Below are positions 16,087 through 24,617 of a stretch of DNA of 29,575 nt, piece after piece. Source of the stretch: a virus. The number at the start of each line of letters is the position of its first letter. Position 1 is the first letter of the stretch. The stretch spans positions 1-29,575 of IMG/VR virus record IMGVR_UViG_3300035698_009561; one strand, written 5' to 3'. The notes below the pieces were generated by a model. The model worked only from the letters and a program-made list of their open reading frames with translations. It did no database searches and was not told where the DNA came from. Position numbers and translations under genes: made by a program.

Positions 16087-17524
16087 ACTTTTTCTCCAAA
16101 ATAGCATCAAGTCTTCGACTCAACCCGAAACCGGCAGCACTATCAACAGCAAGCAGAGCAATCAAACCATTCAACCTGGTCGGAACGTGCTCTATTGCGA
16201 ACCTGCCACAAACAGAATCCCTCGTGCCGGAAAGCAACCCAAGAAACCTATCAGCCACAAGTAACGCCCCTGCATCCCTCGGCATGATGCGCTCGCCACC
16301 ACCCGGATAGTCCGCAAACATCTTTGTCCCAGGAATCGGAATCACGAAAGGCTCCACAGCAATATCCACACCCATCTCTATCCAATCGACACACCGAACA
16401 GCCGTGCTCTTGATATCCTCCACTGTCGTCATCGGAGAAAAGAGGATCACGTTAGCGAACACCCCGATACCAGCAGACAACGAAGCATCTATGGCAAAGT
16501 CCGCCTTGTCGGAAGTGAAGCCCTTTTGGAACTCGGCAAGAACACTGTTGCTATACGATTCCACGCCGTAACACACAACCCTCACACCAGCAGAAGCCAT
16601 CAAATCGAGAATGGACTTACTCACCTGATCAACCCTAGTAATGACCGTGAACCGGAGTCTACGCCACAGAGAATCCGCAAGCCTCTTACTGATTATGGCA
16701 CGAAGCAAAGACACACCGGAGCGCCTCGGAATAAAGAAATTGTCATCCGAAAAAACAACCTGCCTGACATCGTGTGAGGCCAAAGCTCTGTCTATGAACC
16801 CGAGAACGGAATCCTCAGACACTCGCTCTACCCTCACCTTGCACTCATAGGAAAAATCAAGGAACATAGGTGACGAACAAAAAGAGCAGGAATAAGGGCA
16901 CTTGTTTCCGCTCACAACACGGATAGACCTGATCTCCTCAATGGGAGGGTCTTTATATCCCTCCTCCATTCGGTCCCAGTACGCCTCGTAAGGCATCGAC
17001 TTGACATCTATCCTCTCGTACGCCAAAGCTAACTGCTCTCCCGTCAACGGAGAAGACGGGGAGTTACGGACAGCAACACCGTCACGAACAACAGCCATGC
17101 CGTTTGTGCTCAGAGCCCTATCAACACCTCCGCCCGCAAGACCATTGACAAAGGAAGCCAGCGCCACTTCCCCCTCTCCCATGCAAACAGCATCAACGCA
17201 GTCATTACTCAGAACATCCTCATACGCCAACGAGGCATGAACCCCACCGAAAACAACCAAACAGCGACCTACCTCCTTAGCTGTCCTAGCAACTTCAAGG
17301 TCGAAACCAAAAGTCCAATACGTCGTACTTACACCGACAACATCTGCCAAAGAGAAAAGGCGCTCAATCTCAGAGGCAGCATCAATAACAGGATCTACAA
17401 CATCGCAACGAATCGACTCAGACCGCAACCAGCCAGCTATCCTATGGACACCCAAGGGCGGCGAAATAAACCCGGCAATCCTATCTGAACGACCCTGGCT
17501 CGGGCCAACCAAAACAACCCTCAC
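16076..17524 (-). CDS. B12-binding-domain radical SAM enzyme
   Basis: A 482-residue protein. The N-terminal ~150 residues form a cobalamin-binding (Rossmann-like) domain with PPLGVHRIAGWL at 22-33, VFGGVHAS at 91-98 and VCMGEGE at 113-119, as in BchE-like and related B12-radical SAM enzymes; there is no DxHxxG motif, as is usual in this class. The radical SAM 4Fe-4S motif CPYSCSFC holds Cys209, Cys213 and Cys216. Family members methylate unactivated carbons or rearrange carbon skeletons. The GTG at 17524 has AGGAG about seven bases upstream. In this cassette it could C-methylate or ring-modify a sugar; that is inferred. Confidence 0.9.
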   Translation of the reverse strand: MRVVLVGPSQGRSDRIAGFISPPLGVHRIAGWLRSESIRCDVVDPVIDAASEIERLFSLADVVGVSTTYWTFGFDLEVARTAKEVGRCLVVFGGVHASLAYEDVLSNDCVDAVCMGEGEVALASFVNGLAGGGVDRALSTNGMAVVRDGVAVRNSPSSPLTGEQLALAYERIDVKSMPYEAYWDRMEEGYKDPPIEEIRSIRVVSGNKCPYSCSFCSSPMFLDFSYECKVRVERVSEDSVLGFIDRALASHDVRQVVFSDDNFFIPRRSGVSLLRAIISKRLADSLWRRLRFTVITRVDQVSKSILDLMASAGVRVVCYGVESYSNSVLAEFQKGFTSDKADFAIDASLSAGIGVFANVILFSPMTTVEDIKSTAVRCVDWIEMGVDIAVEPFVIPIPGTKMFADYPGGGERIMPRDAGALLVADRFLGLLSGTRDSVCGRFAIEHVPTRLNGLIALLAVDSAAGFGLSRRLDAILEKKYGA

Positions 17525-17533
17525 GGCAATCTC

Positions 17534-18601
17534 CTACAAAAACGGACTGTAATCGGCCAAAGCAGAATCAAGCACTTCGTTATGCTCCACGAACCGGCAC
17601 GAGGGGCACCTCGCCACCACGGACTCGTCCTCAAACAACTTGCAGATCCTTCTTCGATTCTCGCCCAACCATATCTCTAAAAAGGTATTCTCATGCAGCG
17701 AACCGAAGACAATATCGTCATGCACTTGCTTGAACCCGTCCGCACCTTCCTGCATTGCCAAGGCACAACAAACGTAGACCAGCCCATTGGCCGCCACATG
17801 CGCAACAAAATTGTGCGATCTGCAAGCCGAAAAAGACCTCTTGTTGTGGTCTTTGTCCGTTCTCGACGTGTAGACACTGAAAGAGTCCGATTCCATCACC
17901 TTCGATTCTTCGATGTGCCCAATGGAACTAGGGAAGTCACGGTCAAGAACATCATACGAATCCTGATCGTGAATCATGGCCTTGAAGTGGACATAGGAAC
18001 ACCCAATGCTCTTGGCAATGTGCGCAGCGGTAACAATCTCGTCCACATTGCTTTCGCTCACAATGAACGAATACCCGATCACCATCGAGCTATTCGACTC
18101 TCGCAACACTTTTATGCCGTCCATTACGGCGGCAAACCTGCCATGGTCGCAACCATGGTCCTTTGCGTACGTCAACGGAGAACCAGCATCCACACTAACC
18201 CGACACCAATCAGCGCACTCAGCAATGGCTGACCTCTTGTCAGGGTCCATCAAGCCATAGCCGTTCGTAATAACACCGCTCCGCAAACCGAGGCGGCTTG
18301 CTTCTCGTAAAGCAGGAGCAAAATCCGGCGAAACCGTGGGCTCCCCACCGCCCTCCCAGACAATAGACTCACCACCAAGGGACTTAAAGTCGGCCAATAA
18401 AGACCGGACAACATCCATGTCAAGACTCGAAGCTCTGTTTGCTTCACGCCTTACCTTGTCACTGCACCACCAACACTTCAGGTCGCAAGCATTTGTGAGG
18501 TGGACCTCAGCCGTCACCGGGCCAAAAGGCTTCCCTTTTTGCAAGTCGGATATTCTTGAAGCATACTTCAAAACCTTGAACTTCCCATACTGTCTCTTCA
18601 T
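17534..18601 (-). CDS. Radical SAM enzyme with twitch/SPASM domain, copy A
   Basis: A 355-residue enzyme with the radical SAM motif NACDLKCWWC (Cys39, 43, 46) and SAM-binding WEGGGEPTVSP (82-92). The C-terminal part has C-x13-G-x4-C (ACRSHNFVAHVAANGLVYVC) and a late CPSC pair, the pattern of a twitch domain with one extra Fe-S cluster. Such enzymes include the aminocyclitol dehydrogenase BtrN and peptide-modifying enzymes. The ATG at 18601 is preferred over GTG at 18604 because AGGTGG is then well placed. It lies eight bases after a clear paralogue and probably acts in the same pathway. Confidence 0.9.
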   Translation of the reverse strand: MKRQYGKFKVLKYASRISDLQKGKPFGPVTAEVHLTNACDLKCWWCSDKVRREANRASSLDMDVVRSLLADFKSLGGESIVWEGGGEPTVSPDFAPALREASRLGLRSGVITNGYGLMDPDKRSAIAECADWCRVSVDAGSPLTYAKDHGCDHGRFAAVMDGIKVLRESNSSMVIGYSFIVSESNVDEIVTAAHIAKSIGCSYVHFKAMIHDQDSYDVLDRDFPSSIGHIEESKVMESDSFSVYTSRTDKDHNKRSFSACRSHNFVAHVAANGLVYVCCALAMQEGADGFKQVHDDIVFGSLHENTFLEIWLGENRRRICKLFEDESVVARCPSCRFVEHNEVLDSALADYSPFL

Positions 18602-18609
18602 CACGCCAC

Positions 18610-19635
18610 CTATAGAAAATTCTTCGTCTTAGACGTTCTCGCCCCATGGAACAATTTATTGAACTTCGTCATCCTGCACACCGGGCAATTCTCGCTACAA
18701 AAATCGGCATGTCTAACTAGATTAGCCTGGTGCTTCCTCGCTTCCCCCAGCCAGATACTCATGAACGTGTCATCGTTCAAATCACCAATCGGAGGCCACG
18801 AATCTTCCACATTCAGCCGCCCGCACAAATAAACCTTCCCCGAACCGTCCACAATCGCACTCAAACTGTGGGCAGAACACGGCAACCCGGCATTGCCACA
18901 AACCCCATTCTGCTCAAGCCCAGAAAGCATTACATCGAACACATCTGACTTCAGAGACTTCAAGCCATCAATGGGAACAAGGTGCTCTCCCCTCATGTCG
19001 TCATGATCTATGACTGACCGCAACTGAACATAGTTCACACCGAGATCCCTGAGCTTCACCACGACCCCGAGGAGATCCGAAGACCCATGCCTCGTCACGA
19101 CAAAGCTGACCCCGACAACCGGCCCCGTTCTGGCTACTCTGGCGATATTGTCAAGCACCACACCAAACAGACCTGTTCGACCGCCGGCCTTCATCTCCGC
19201 AAACTCAGCATCCGTACTCACGTCCAAAGAGAATCTGATCCAGTCGAAGCAATCGGCAACCTCGACAACTTTCCTCGACACACCGTTCGTAATCAACCCG
19301 ACAGGAAGCCCAATCTCTCTTGCGTACCTCACGACCTCGACAAACCCAGGATGGACAGTCGGCTCACCACCACCCTCAATCGTCACGCCACGCACACCAA
19401 ACTCCTTGAAGTCTTCTAGTAGCCCGAGAAGACGGGCAGTGGACATCTCACCACCATTCCTCTCCCGGACAGAGGCATCGCTACACCACTGGCATTGCAG
19501 GTTGCACTTGTTTGTGAACGACAACTCGACGACGATTGGCTGGCTCAGATCCGTCACGCCAAAGTTGTCGGCACGCAATATCGCCTCTAGTTTTCGTGGG
19601 AACAGAAACAGCTTTTCCGGGCCAATCTCAGACAT
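18610..19635 (-). CDS. Radical SAM enzyme with twitch/SPASM domain, copy B
   Basis: A 341-residue paralogue of the next gene. It has TNKCNLQCQWCSD with Cys44, 48 and 51, IEGGGEPTVHPGF at 87-99 and LITNG. The C-terminal region has C-x13-G-x4-C (PCSAHSLSAIVDGSGKVYLC) and a final FCSENCPVC, one more Cys than copy A, so its extra cluster may be ligated differently. The start at 19635 has GAGGA upstream and overlaps the aminotransferase stop by eight bases, so translation is coupled. A radical-based oxidation or epimerisation of a sugar or amino acid is likely; the substrate is unknown. Confidence 0.9.
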   Translation of the reverse strand: MSEIGPEKLFLFPRKLEAILRADNFGVTDLSQPIVVELSFTNKCNLQCQWCSDASVRERNGGEMSTARLLGLLEDFKEFGVRGVTIEGGGEPTVHPGFVEVVRYAREIGLPVGLITNGVSRKVVEVADCFDWIRFSLDVSTDAEFAEMKAGGRTGLFGVVLDNIARVARTGPVVGVSFVVTRHGSSDLLGVVVKLRDLGVNYVQLRSVIDHDDMRGEHLVPIDGLKSLKSDVFDVMLSGLEQNGVCGNAGLPCSAHSLSAIVDGSGKVYLCGRLNVEDSWPPIGDLNDDTFMSIWLGEARKHQANLVRHADFCSENCPVCRMTKFNKLFHGARTSKTKNFL

Positions 19636-20719
19636 CTAAATCCTCGCAAACAGCGGAGTCAATGGATCGGCTCAACAATTCACAACATTCAGCAGCGGAA
19701 GCTCTAGCATCCGAATCAGACCACGACCTCTTGTACGGAAGGTTGACGTGTATTCTCGAGAACCTCTCAGCGCCCGAGAACCCAGGGGACAGCGTGAAGT
19801 CATAGGTTGAACCGGAACACAACCCGGTTCTCTTGTACGAACTCACAGCCAGACACGACTGAACCACCACCGTATACTTGTAGCACGTCGAACCGGCACC
19901 CTGTAGCAACGAAAGGCCATGCTTACCCAACTCTTCCTCGTAGGCCTTGCGGACCATCTCCCGGTGGGCAACGATTGTGTCACTTGAATCAATCTCGGCC
20001 AACATCACAGCGGCGGACAACTCGGAAACCCGGAGATTGTACCCAGGGCTATCGAAGACACCGCCACCACGATCCTTCCCTTGGTTCGCAAACTTCACAG
20101 CGAAACCAAAATCGGCATCGTCCCGAAAGCTGGATATGCCACCCTCTGACGAAACAAAGACCTTCGTCGGATAGAAGCTCCACGCAGCGTAATCGGCCAC
20201 CGTGCCCGCCAAACCATCCCCTTCCGCATACTTGCACAAGTGCGCATGGGAACAGTCCTCAACAAGCACCGCATTGAACTCGTCACAGACACCCTTGATG
20301 GCTTCAAAGGTTCCGTCGAAAACCCCGCCGTTGTGGACGTAGCAAACAACTGCCTTCCCTTGTTGTTCGCTGAGGGTGTCTCTCAAGCAACGTGGGCTCA
20401 TAAGCCCACTCACCCCAACATCGACAAAGCGGACACGGAACCCGGCTCGCTCAAAAGCCGTCCCGACCATCGGAATCGTCATCACTGGGATCAAGACAAC
20501 CTCAGCAAGAGACTTTCTGGCAATCGTGTGCGCTATCAGTTCAAGGGCCGTCGTGCCACTCGATACGGCCACACAACCGCCCGAAACGAAGCCATGCAGA
20601 CCACCCCACTCTTCCTCGACACGCTCTGTCAATGGGCCAACACTAAGAAGCCCGGAATCCAAGGCACCGGCAATCAAGGAAAGAATTCTCGATTTATCTT
20701 GCTCTCCAAACATCTTCAT
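19628..20719 (-). CDS. DegT/DnrJ/EryC1-type PLP aminotransferase
   Basis: A 363-residue PLP enzyme of the sugar aminotransferase family, which converts keto sugars or keto-cyclitols to amines. It has GCVAVSSGTTALEL at 48-61 (phosphate-binding region), VEDCSHAHL with Asp155 (contacts the pyridine nitrogen), and SFYPTKVFVSSEGG with Lys186 as the Schiff-base lysine. The length is normal. The ATG at 20719 sits in an ATGA overlap and has AGGTGG six bases upstream. It would supply the amine that the formyltransferase or deacetylase later acts on. Glutamine or glutamate is the usual donor in this family. Confidence 0.92.
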   Translation of the reverse strand: MKMFGEQDKSRILSLIAGALDSGLLSVGPLTERVEEEWGGLHGFVSGGCVAVSSGTTALELIAHTIARKSLAEVVLIPVMTIPMVGTAFERAGFRVRFVDVGVSGLMSPRCLRDTLSEQQGKAVVCYVHNGGVFDGTFEAIKGVCDEFNAVLVEDCSHAHLCKYAEGDGLAGTVADYAAWSFYPTKVFVSSEGGISSFRDDADFGFAVKFANQGKDRGGGVFDSPGYNLRVSELSAAVMLAEIDSSDTIVAHREMVRKAYEEELGKHGLSLLQGAGSTCYKYTVVVQSCLAVSSYKRTGLCSGSTYDFTLSPGFSGAERFSRIHVNLPYKRSWSDSDARASAAECCELLSRSIDSAVCEDLDV

Positions 20720-21849
20720 CGCACCACCTTTGAACAAGAACCATAAGACAACAGCACTCTTTTGGGAACAAAAACAGACTCCCATGGAACCTCTATGGTT
20801 CCATGCTGCTCAAACGCAAGATACCTCCAGAGCGTCCCCCCAATATCACCGGAATACCGAAGATCAACGCCAAGCGGCATAGGCTTTTCCCAATCTATCT
20901 CGTGACCAACCTCGCCAAGCCGCACCTTTCCTTTCCACGTATGAACATCGAAAACGTAAGGCTCTGGGTACGGGACATCAATCTGACAGCCATCTTTTAC
21001 CGGGAGAACCTCATCATCCTTGTCGGTATACGTCCTCGATAACAGACGCCACAAAACCAAAACCTCCTCGTCGTGACCAGCCGAAGCCAGCCTACCAACG
21101 ATCCCAAGATTCTCTTTGCTCAAAACAGAATGAGACTGAACAGCATGAACCATGGACAATCGAACATTTTTCTTGATTCTCTCTGCAGTCGGAGTCCAGC
21201 ACGTAGACATAACAACCAACTCGTAAAGATCCTCCATGGCGGAATCTTCGCCACCGGCAAAGGCAGCAGCTTTCTCCGCAATAAACGACGAAACATCCTT
21301 CGGGTACTTGTATTGGGGCGGATCGATTTTTGCCTCTGTGTCCTCGTAGCGCCAGCCATACGACGCTGCCACACCCATCCAGTAAGGAGAGAACAAACTC
21401 CTATCTCTCAACTCCCAGTCCTTCGCCGTGGCACAAAAACCACGGACCAACCTATACGTAGGCAAACCAGCGTACAACGACCGAAGCACCTGGAGAGAAC
21501 TCATCTCTTCTCCCCAAATACTACGAAGGTACTGCCGGGCAGAACCCTTCTTTAGTGAATCCAAGATCCGAGCATAGGCCAGCGCCCTGCCATAGTTCCG
21601 AAGCCTTACTTCTTTGTGGAGTCCGCTCTTTGAGTTGTACCAGAGCGACTTGTTCCTCGCCTTGTAGTCACCAAACATAGGGTGCCCCGGAACGCTTCCC
21701 CGAAGATCAACGACCTCAACACTCCCATCTTTCATCTCGACCCGGACAGTGGACGTATCACCAAACAGCATCTGCTCCTCCAACTTTGCACCAACCAGCG
21801 TCCCAGCAAACTCACGGGCGAACGGAACTAAGGCAAGACAAGGAAACAT
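20716..21849 (-). CDS. Unknown 377-aa protein heading the sugar cassette
   Basis: A 377-residue soluble protein that I do not recognise. The centre is helical and Trp/Tyr-rich, e.g. RYEDTEAKIDPPQYKYP. The C-terminal third has short strands ending in EVPWESVFVPKRVLLSYG. There is no signal peptide or membrane span and no nucleotide-binding motif. The start at 21849 has GAGGG about eight bases upstream. It overlaps the aminotransferase by ATGA, so it is co-translated with the cassette and is probably part of that pathway or of its target. The 72 bases before it show no terminator or promoter. Confidence 0.8.
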   Translation of the reverse strand: MFPCLALVPFAREFAGTLVGAKLEEQMLFGDTSTVRVEMKDGSVEVVDLRGSVPGHPMFGDYKARNKSLWYNSKSGLHKEVRLRNYGRALAYARILDSLKKGSARQYLRSIWGEEMSSLQVLRSLYAGLPTYRLVRGFCATAKDWELRDRSLFSPYWMGVAASYGWRYEDTEAKIDPPQYKYPKDVSSFIAEKAAAFAGGEDSAMEDLYELVVMSTCWTPTAERIKKNVRLSMVHAVQSHSVLSKENLGIVGRLASAGHDEEVLVLWRLLSRTYTDKDDEVLPVKDGCQIDVPYPEPYVFDVHTWKGKVRLGEVGHEIDWEKPMPLGVDLRYSGDIGGTLWRYLAFEQHGTIEVPWESVFVPKRVLLSYGSCSKVVR

Positions 21850-21921
21850 GCCCGGAAGCCCTCAAGGTCCGGTCACGGCTCTTGTGGACTCCCAGGTCAC
21901 GATTCCCGAATTGCCAGCCGA

Positions 21922-22893
21922 TTACTCTTCGGTATCAGCGAGGTCATCACTCGGTTCTGCGTCTTCGACCGGATCCGGGTCTTCAGCCGGGGCCTTCCCT
22001 TCTTCGGACTCGCCGACCAGCTTATCAATCACCTCGTCACCGTACACGATCGCATCCTCTGTCGGATCGTAACCGATCAGCTTGATCCCAAGCTGGCGCT
22101 CGACATTCAACAGATACTCGGAGACTGTCTCAATACCCGAATTCGTGGCCAGGAAGTCTACGCAGATCATGTCAAGGGCGTGACCGTCCTTGTCAGAATC
22201 GGCCATCTGCTTCGCCTTCGACAAGGCACGCTCGACGTTGGAATTCTGATCCACGAACAAGGAGAAAGACTTTCGGATCAACTTGTCCTGGCTGGTGGAT
22301 GCAACGTCCGGGGAGTCGCTATCCATCCCGCCACCGTCACCACCCTTCAGGTGCTCCATCAATTCCTTGTACGAAGCCCCGTTGAGCCTTGCCATCCACT
22401 CCTCGGCGTTGTCGTCCGTGACCACATTGACAAGCTCCTTCGCCTTCGTCCAACCCATCTGCTTGATCCATTCCTGGACATCGGGGGACATGCGCCCGAA
22501 CCAGTCACGAATCGAAACAAGGTACTGCGCCTTCCGCAGATTGAATTCGAGATCAACCTCGATGTACTCCTGCCACGTCTTGAAGCCCCACGCAATGTAG
22601 TAGCTCTCGTTGTAAATCTCATGAAGGACCGAACTCAGATCCCAGTACGACTGTTCCGCACGGTCGCGGGCATCCTTCGCACTCTTTCGGACGTCGGCGT
22701 GCTCAAGCTCAACATCCACCGCACCCGCAAGAATCACAGTGGGCTGATCCACTGTCGTGCCGATGTCACCGGCACAGTAGTCATCTTCCGGTGGAACCTC
22801 TTCGGCACCCAGAGCATCCTTCACGACGCTCAGCCCAACCTTCCTCTTCTTCGATTCGACGCTACTCGTCTCAACTTTCTTCTTCTTCACCAT
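21922..22893 (-). CDS. Hypothetical protein with HTH-like helical core and acidic tail
   Basis: A 323-residue protein with a Lys-rich start (MVKKKKVETSSVESKKRK), a helical core (~65-190) with FKTWQEYIEVDLEFNLRKA and SIRDWFGRMSPDVQEWIKQ, and a strongly acidic C-terminus (PAEDPDPVEDAEPSDD). The core resembles the helical regions of some phage and plasmid DNA-binding proteins, but I cannot assign a family. The ATG at 22893 is chosen because GGAGGA lies six bases upstream; GTG at 22923 and ATG at 22905 are less likely. It is the first gene after the promoter at 22957-22986. Confidence 0.75.
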   Translation of the reverse strand: MVKKKKVETSSVESKKRKVGLSVVKDALGAEEVPPEDDYCAGDIGTTVDQPTVILAGAVDVELEHADVRKSAKDARDRAEQSYWDLSSVLHEIYNESYYIAWGFKTWQEYIEVDLEFNLRKAQYLVSIRDWFGRMSPDVQEWIKQMGWTKAKELVNVVTDDNAEEWMARLNGASYKELMEHLKGGDGGGMDSDSPDVASTSQDKLIRKSFSLFVDQNSNVERALSKAKQMADSDKDGHALDMICVDFLATNSGIETVSEYLLNVERQLGIKLIGYDPTEDAIVYGDEVIDKLVGESEEGKAPAEDPDPVEDAEPSDDLADTEE

Positions 22894-22956
22894 CGCATCC
22901 TCCATGGGATAAACCGGAACCACTCGGCCCGGAACAAAAGCACATTCTCAAACCAA

Positions 22957-22986
22957 ATACTACACCCAGAACACATAGTTTGTCAA
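22957..22986 (-). promoter_or_regulatory. Sigma70-like promoter for the cassette/head operon
   Basis: On the minus strand TTGACA (22981-22986) and TAGTAT (22957-22962) are separated by 18 bases. The sequence shares CTTGACAAACTATG and GGGTGTAGT with the promoter at 27032-27060, which supports a real element. Transcription would begin near 22950 and give a leader of about 55 bases before the gene starting at 22893. The -35 box overlaps the stop codon of the nuclease gene. Confidence 0.7.
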
Positions 22987-23840
22987 GCGTTATTTAGGCG
23001 CTTGGCCTCCAGGGCACACTCGATCGAAAGGTCGCAATACCTGAACTTGTTGCCCTTTTTCGCCACACATTCAGGCAGCATCTCAGCCATGGCACCTACC
23101 GAATCAACGGCGGTGGCACAACTCTCAATGAGATCCAGTATCCTGCAGATAGCGGACTCATCACGACTCACCACATGCTCTGCCAGGACGACCATGGCAC
23201 CATCGATGTCTTTCTTGATATACACGATCCTTGCCCGGCTCAGGCCAGACAAAAGCATATACGCTTGCACCTGCAAGACATGGCCGGCCTGCGGCTTCCC
23301 GCTCATCTCGTTGTCTACCGACCGGAACCCGTACGGATTGATCGTCTTGTACTCGAGGATCTCCTGCGTCCCGTCCGGCCATTCGATCACACCGTCACAG
23401 TGCCCGGACAGCCGAATCTTCTTGTCGGAAAACTCGACCTCGACATACTCGTAATCGTGACCGTCATCGGGCTTCTCGATCCAAACATCGTTATCACCCT
23501 TGACGACCCCGCCGATCCCGTCCGCACGCTTCCACCAACCCAGCACCTTCACTCCGTCCAATGCCTGGCCCTGCATCAACCAGTGGAACATATGGCCTAT
23601 CTTGAAAATCCAGTTCAACGACGTACTGGCTTCCCCACGCATAGGCCCATCGAGCCTCATGGCCAACTGGAGGGCTCTTGGGCAGTAGTACGGCAACGAG
23701 GACGAACGGAACATCATCCCGCTCTTTGGGGGCTCTCCAGGGCCGTCACCCGACCCCAGTGCCTTGACAAGTATCTTGGAAAAACGATTGGCACGCTCCA
23801 GCTTTTGGTCGCGCACAGACCTGACCATATCTCCCAACAT
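22983..23840 (-). CDS. Cas4/RecB-like PD-(D/E)xK nuclease with Fe-S cysteines
   Basis: A 285-residue nuclease. The active site is SGHCDGVIEW (Asp149) and ILEYKTIN (Glu163, Lys165), followed by QVQAYML (Gln191), the RecB-type pattern. Cys53 (in YYCPRALQ) and Cys258, Cys269 and Cys275 at the C-terminus match the four-Cys Fe-S arrangement of Cas4 and AddB-type nucleases. Such proteins are 5'-3' or ssDNA exonucleases. No CRISPR array or cas1/cas2 is present, so a phage recombination or DNA-processing role is more likely than spacer capture. The start has GGAGG six bases upstream. Confidence 0.85.
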   Translation of the reverse strand: MLGDMVRSVRDQKLERANRFSKILVKALGSGDGPGEPPKSGMMFRSSSLPYYCPRALQLAMRLDGPMRGEASTSLNWIFKIGHMFHWLMQGQALDGVKVLGWWKRADGIGGVVKGDNDVWIEKPDDGHDYEYVEVEFSDKKIRLSGHCDGVIEWPDGTQEILEYKTINPYGFRSVDNEMSGKPQAGHVLQVQAYMLLSGLSRARIVYIKKDIDGAMVVLAEHVVSRDESAICRILDLIESCATAVDSVGAMAEMLPECVAKKGNKFRYCDLSIECALEAKRLNNA

Positions 23841-23869
23841 CTACAACCTCCACAGCCAACAACAGAACC

Positions 23870-24217
23870 CTAGATCATCTTCTCAACTTTGAATCGGTAA
23901 CGCACGAGCTTCGTGTCTTCAGCCAACGCACCGTACAGCCCCTCAAGGTTACGCTTCCAACTCAGGCGATGCGTGAAGCCCTCGTCCTCAAGCATATGCT
24001 GGGCCGTCTTCGTGTCTTCCATCCGCTCCGCAACGGTACAGGGGCGAACCGTCAAGATCACAACCCCGGCGAACTTCACTTGCTCACCGTTGGCCTTCTC
24101 GGCCACGAGGGTTTCTTTCTCTCCAGCGATCTTGGCCTTGCCAGTAGCAAGCCTCGTCACGGCAGCGGCTTTCCCATTCCGAATTCGTCTCGCTTCAAGA
24201 TCCGTTACCTTGATCAT
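23870..24217 (-). CDS. ASCH/PUA-like small protein
   Basis: A 115-residue protein. IRNGKAAAVTRLATGK near residues 12-27 recalls the GxKxxTxR element of ASCH domains, a PUA-like RNA-binding fold, and the rest alternates strands and helices (VVILTVRPCTVAERMED). The ATG at 24217 has GGAGGG about seven bases upstream. It is the first gene behind the promoter at 24263-24291, and the GCAATCGATTGC palindrome lies between promoter and SD. The next gene is the Cas4-like nuclease. The family call is tentative; RNA binding or base-modification sensing is possible. Confidence 0.6.
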   Translation of the reverse strand: MIKVTDLEARRIRNGKAAAVTRLATGKAKIAGEKETLVAEKANGEQVKFAGVVILTVRPCTVAERMEDTKTAQHMLEDEGFTHRLSWKRNLEGLYGALAEDTKLVRYRFKVEKMI

Positions 24218-24234
24218 CACTGCCCTCCATCTAC

Positions 24235-24246
24235 GCAATCGATTGC
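24235..24246. repeat. GCAATCGATTGC palindrome, copy 4 (intergenic)
   Basis: Perfect 12-bp palindrome and the only copy outside a gene. It lies about 16 bases downstream of the -10 box at 24263-24268 and just upstream of the SD of the ASCH-like gene, where a bound repressor would block transcription. The central CG dyad resembles operators of the LacI/PurR family. Confidence 0.9.
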
Positions 24247-24262
24247 ATCCGACAACACCCGG

Positions 24263-24291
24263 ACAATACACCGGTGAATTCTCCCCGTCAA
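24263..24291 (-). promoter_or_regulatory. Candidate sigma70 promoter for ASCH-like and nuclease genes
   Basis: TTGACG (24286-24291) and TATTGT (24263-24268) on the minus strand, with a 17-base spacer that contains CACCGGTG. The start would be near 24256, and the palindrome at 24235-24246 would fall at about +10 to +21. The -10 box matches only four of six positions. Confidence 0.45.
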
Positions 24292-24305
24292 CGCCGTTCC
24301 TCCAT

Positions 24306-24617
24306 TCAATCCGACCGCCTGCTGTCCGTCAAGATGGCAGTCAGTCGTCCGTCCAGGTAAGCGATCTCCTTCCGGCACACCGCTTGCCTGTCCAGTAACG
24401 CACCAAAGGCAGAACTCAGGGCCGAATCAAAGGAGTCGAACACAGCGGACCTGTGCTTCGTCGCAGCTTTCATCAGAGTAGCCCCAAAACTACTCCCGTA
24501 CCCAAGCGGGCGGACAACAGTTACGGTCTTCGTCGTCTCAGACGTGCACTCCAATTCGATGATAGAGAAGTTGCTGTGCTCGTAAATGTACCGCTTGAAC
24601 GTATCCATTTTTTCCAT
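24306..24617 (-). CDS. Hypothetical protein, 103 aa
   Basis: A 103-residue protein of unknown function. The first half is beta-like (SIIELECTSETTKTVTVVRP); the second is Ala/Arg-rich and helical (FDSALSSAFGALLDRQAV). No metal-binding pattern or membrane span is present. The ATG at 24617 overlaps the RuvC-like stop as TAATG and has GAGG eight bases upstream, so it is translated with the resolvase. A second ATG lies three codons in. Confidence 0.75.
   Translation of the reverse strand: MEKMDTFKRYIYEHSNFSIIELECTSETTKTVTVVRPLGYGSSFGATLMKAATKHRSAVFDSFDSALSSAFGALLDRQAVCRKEIAYLDGRLTAILTDSRRSD

Noticed and set aside
22180-23454. 424-codon plus-strand frame
   Set aside because: It crosses the promoter and two minus-strand genes, one of them a clear nuclease.
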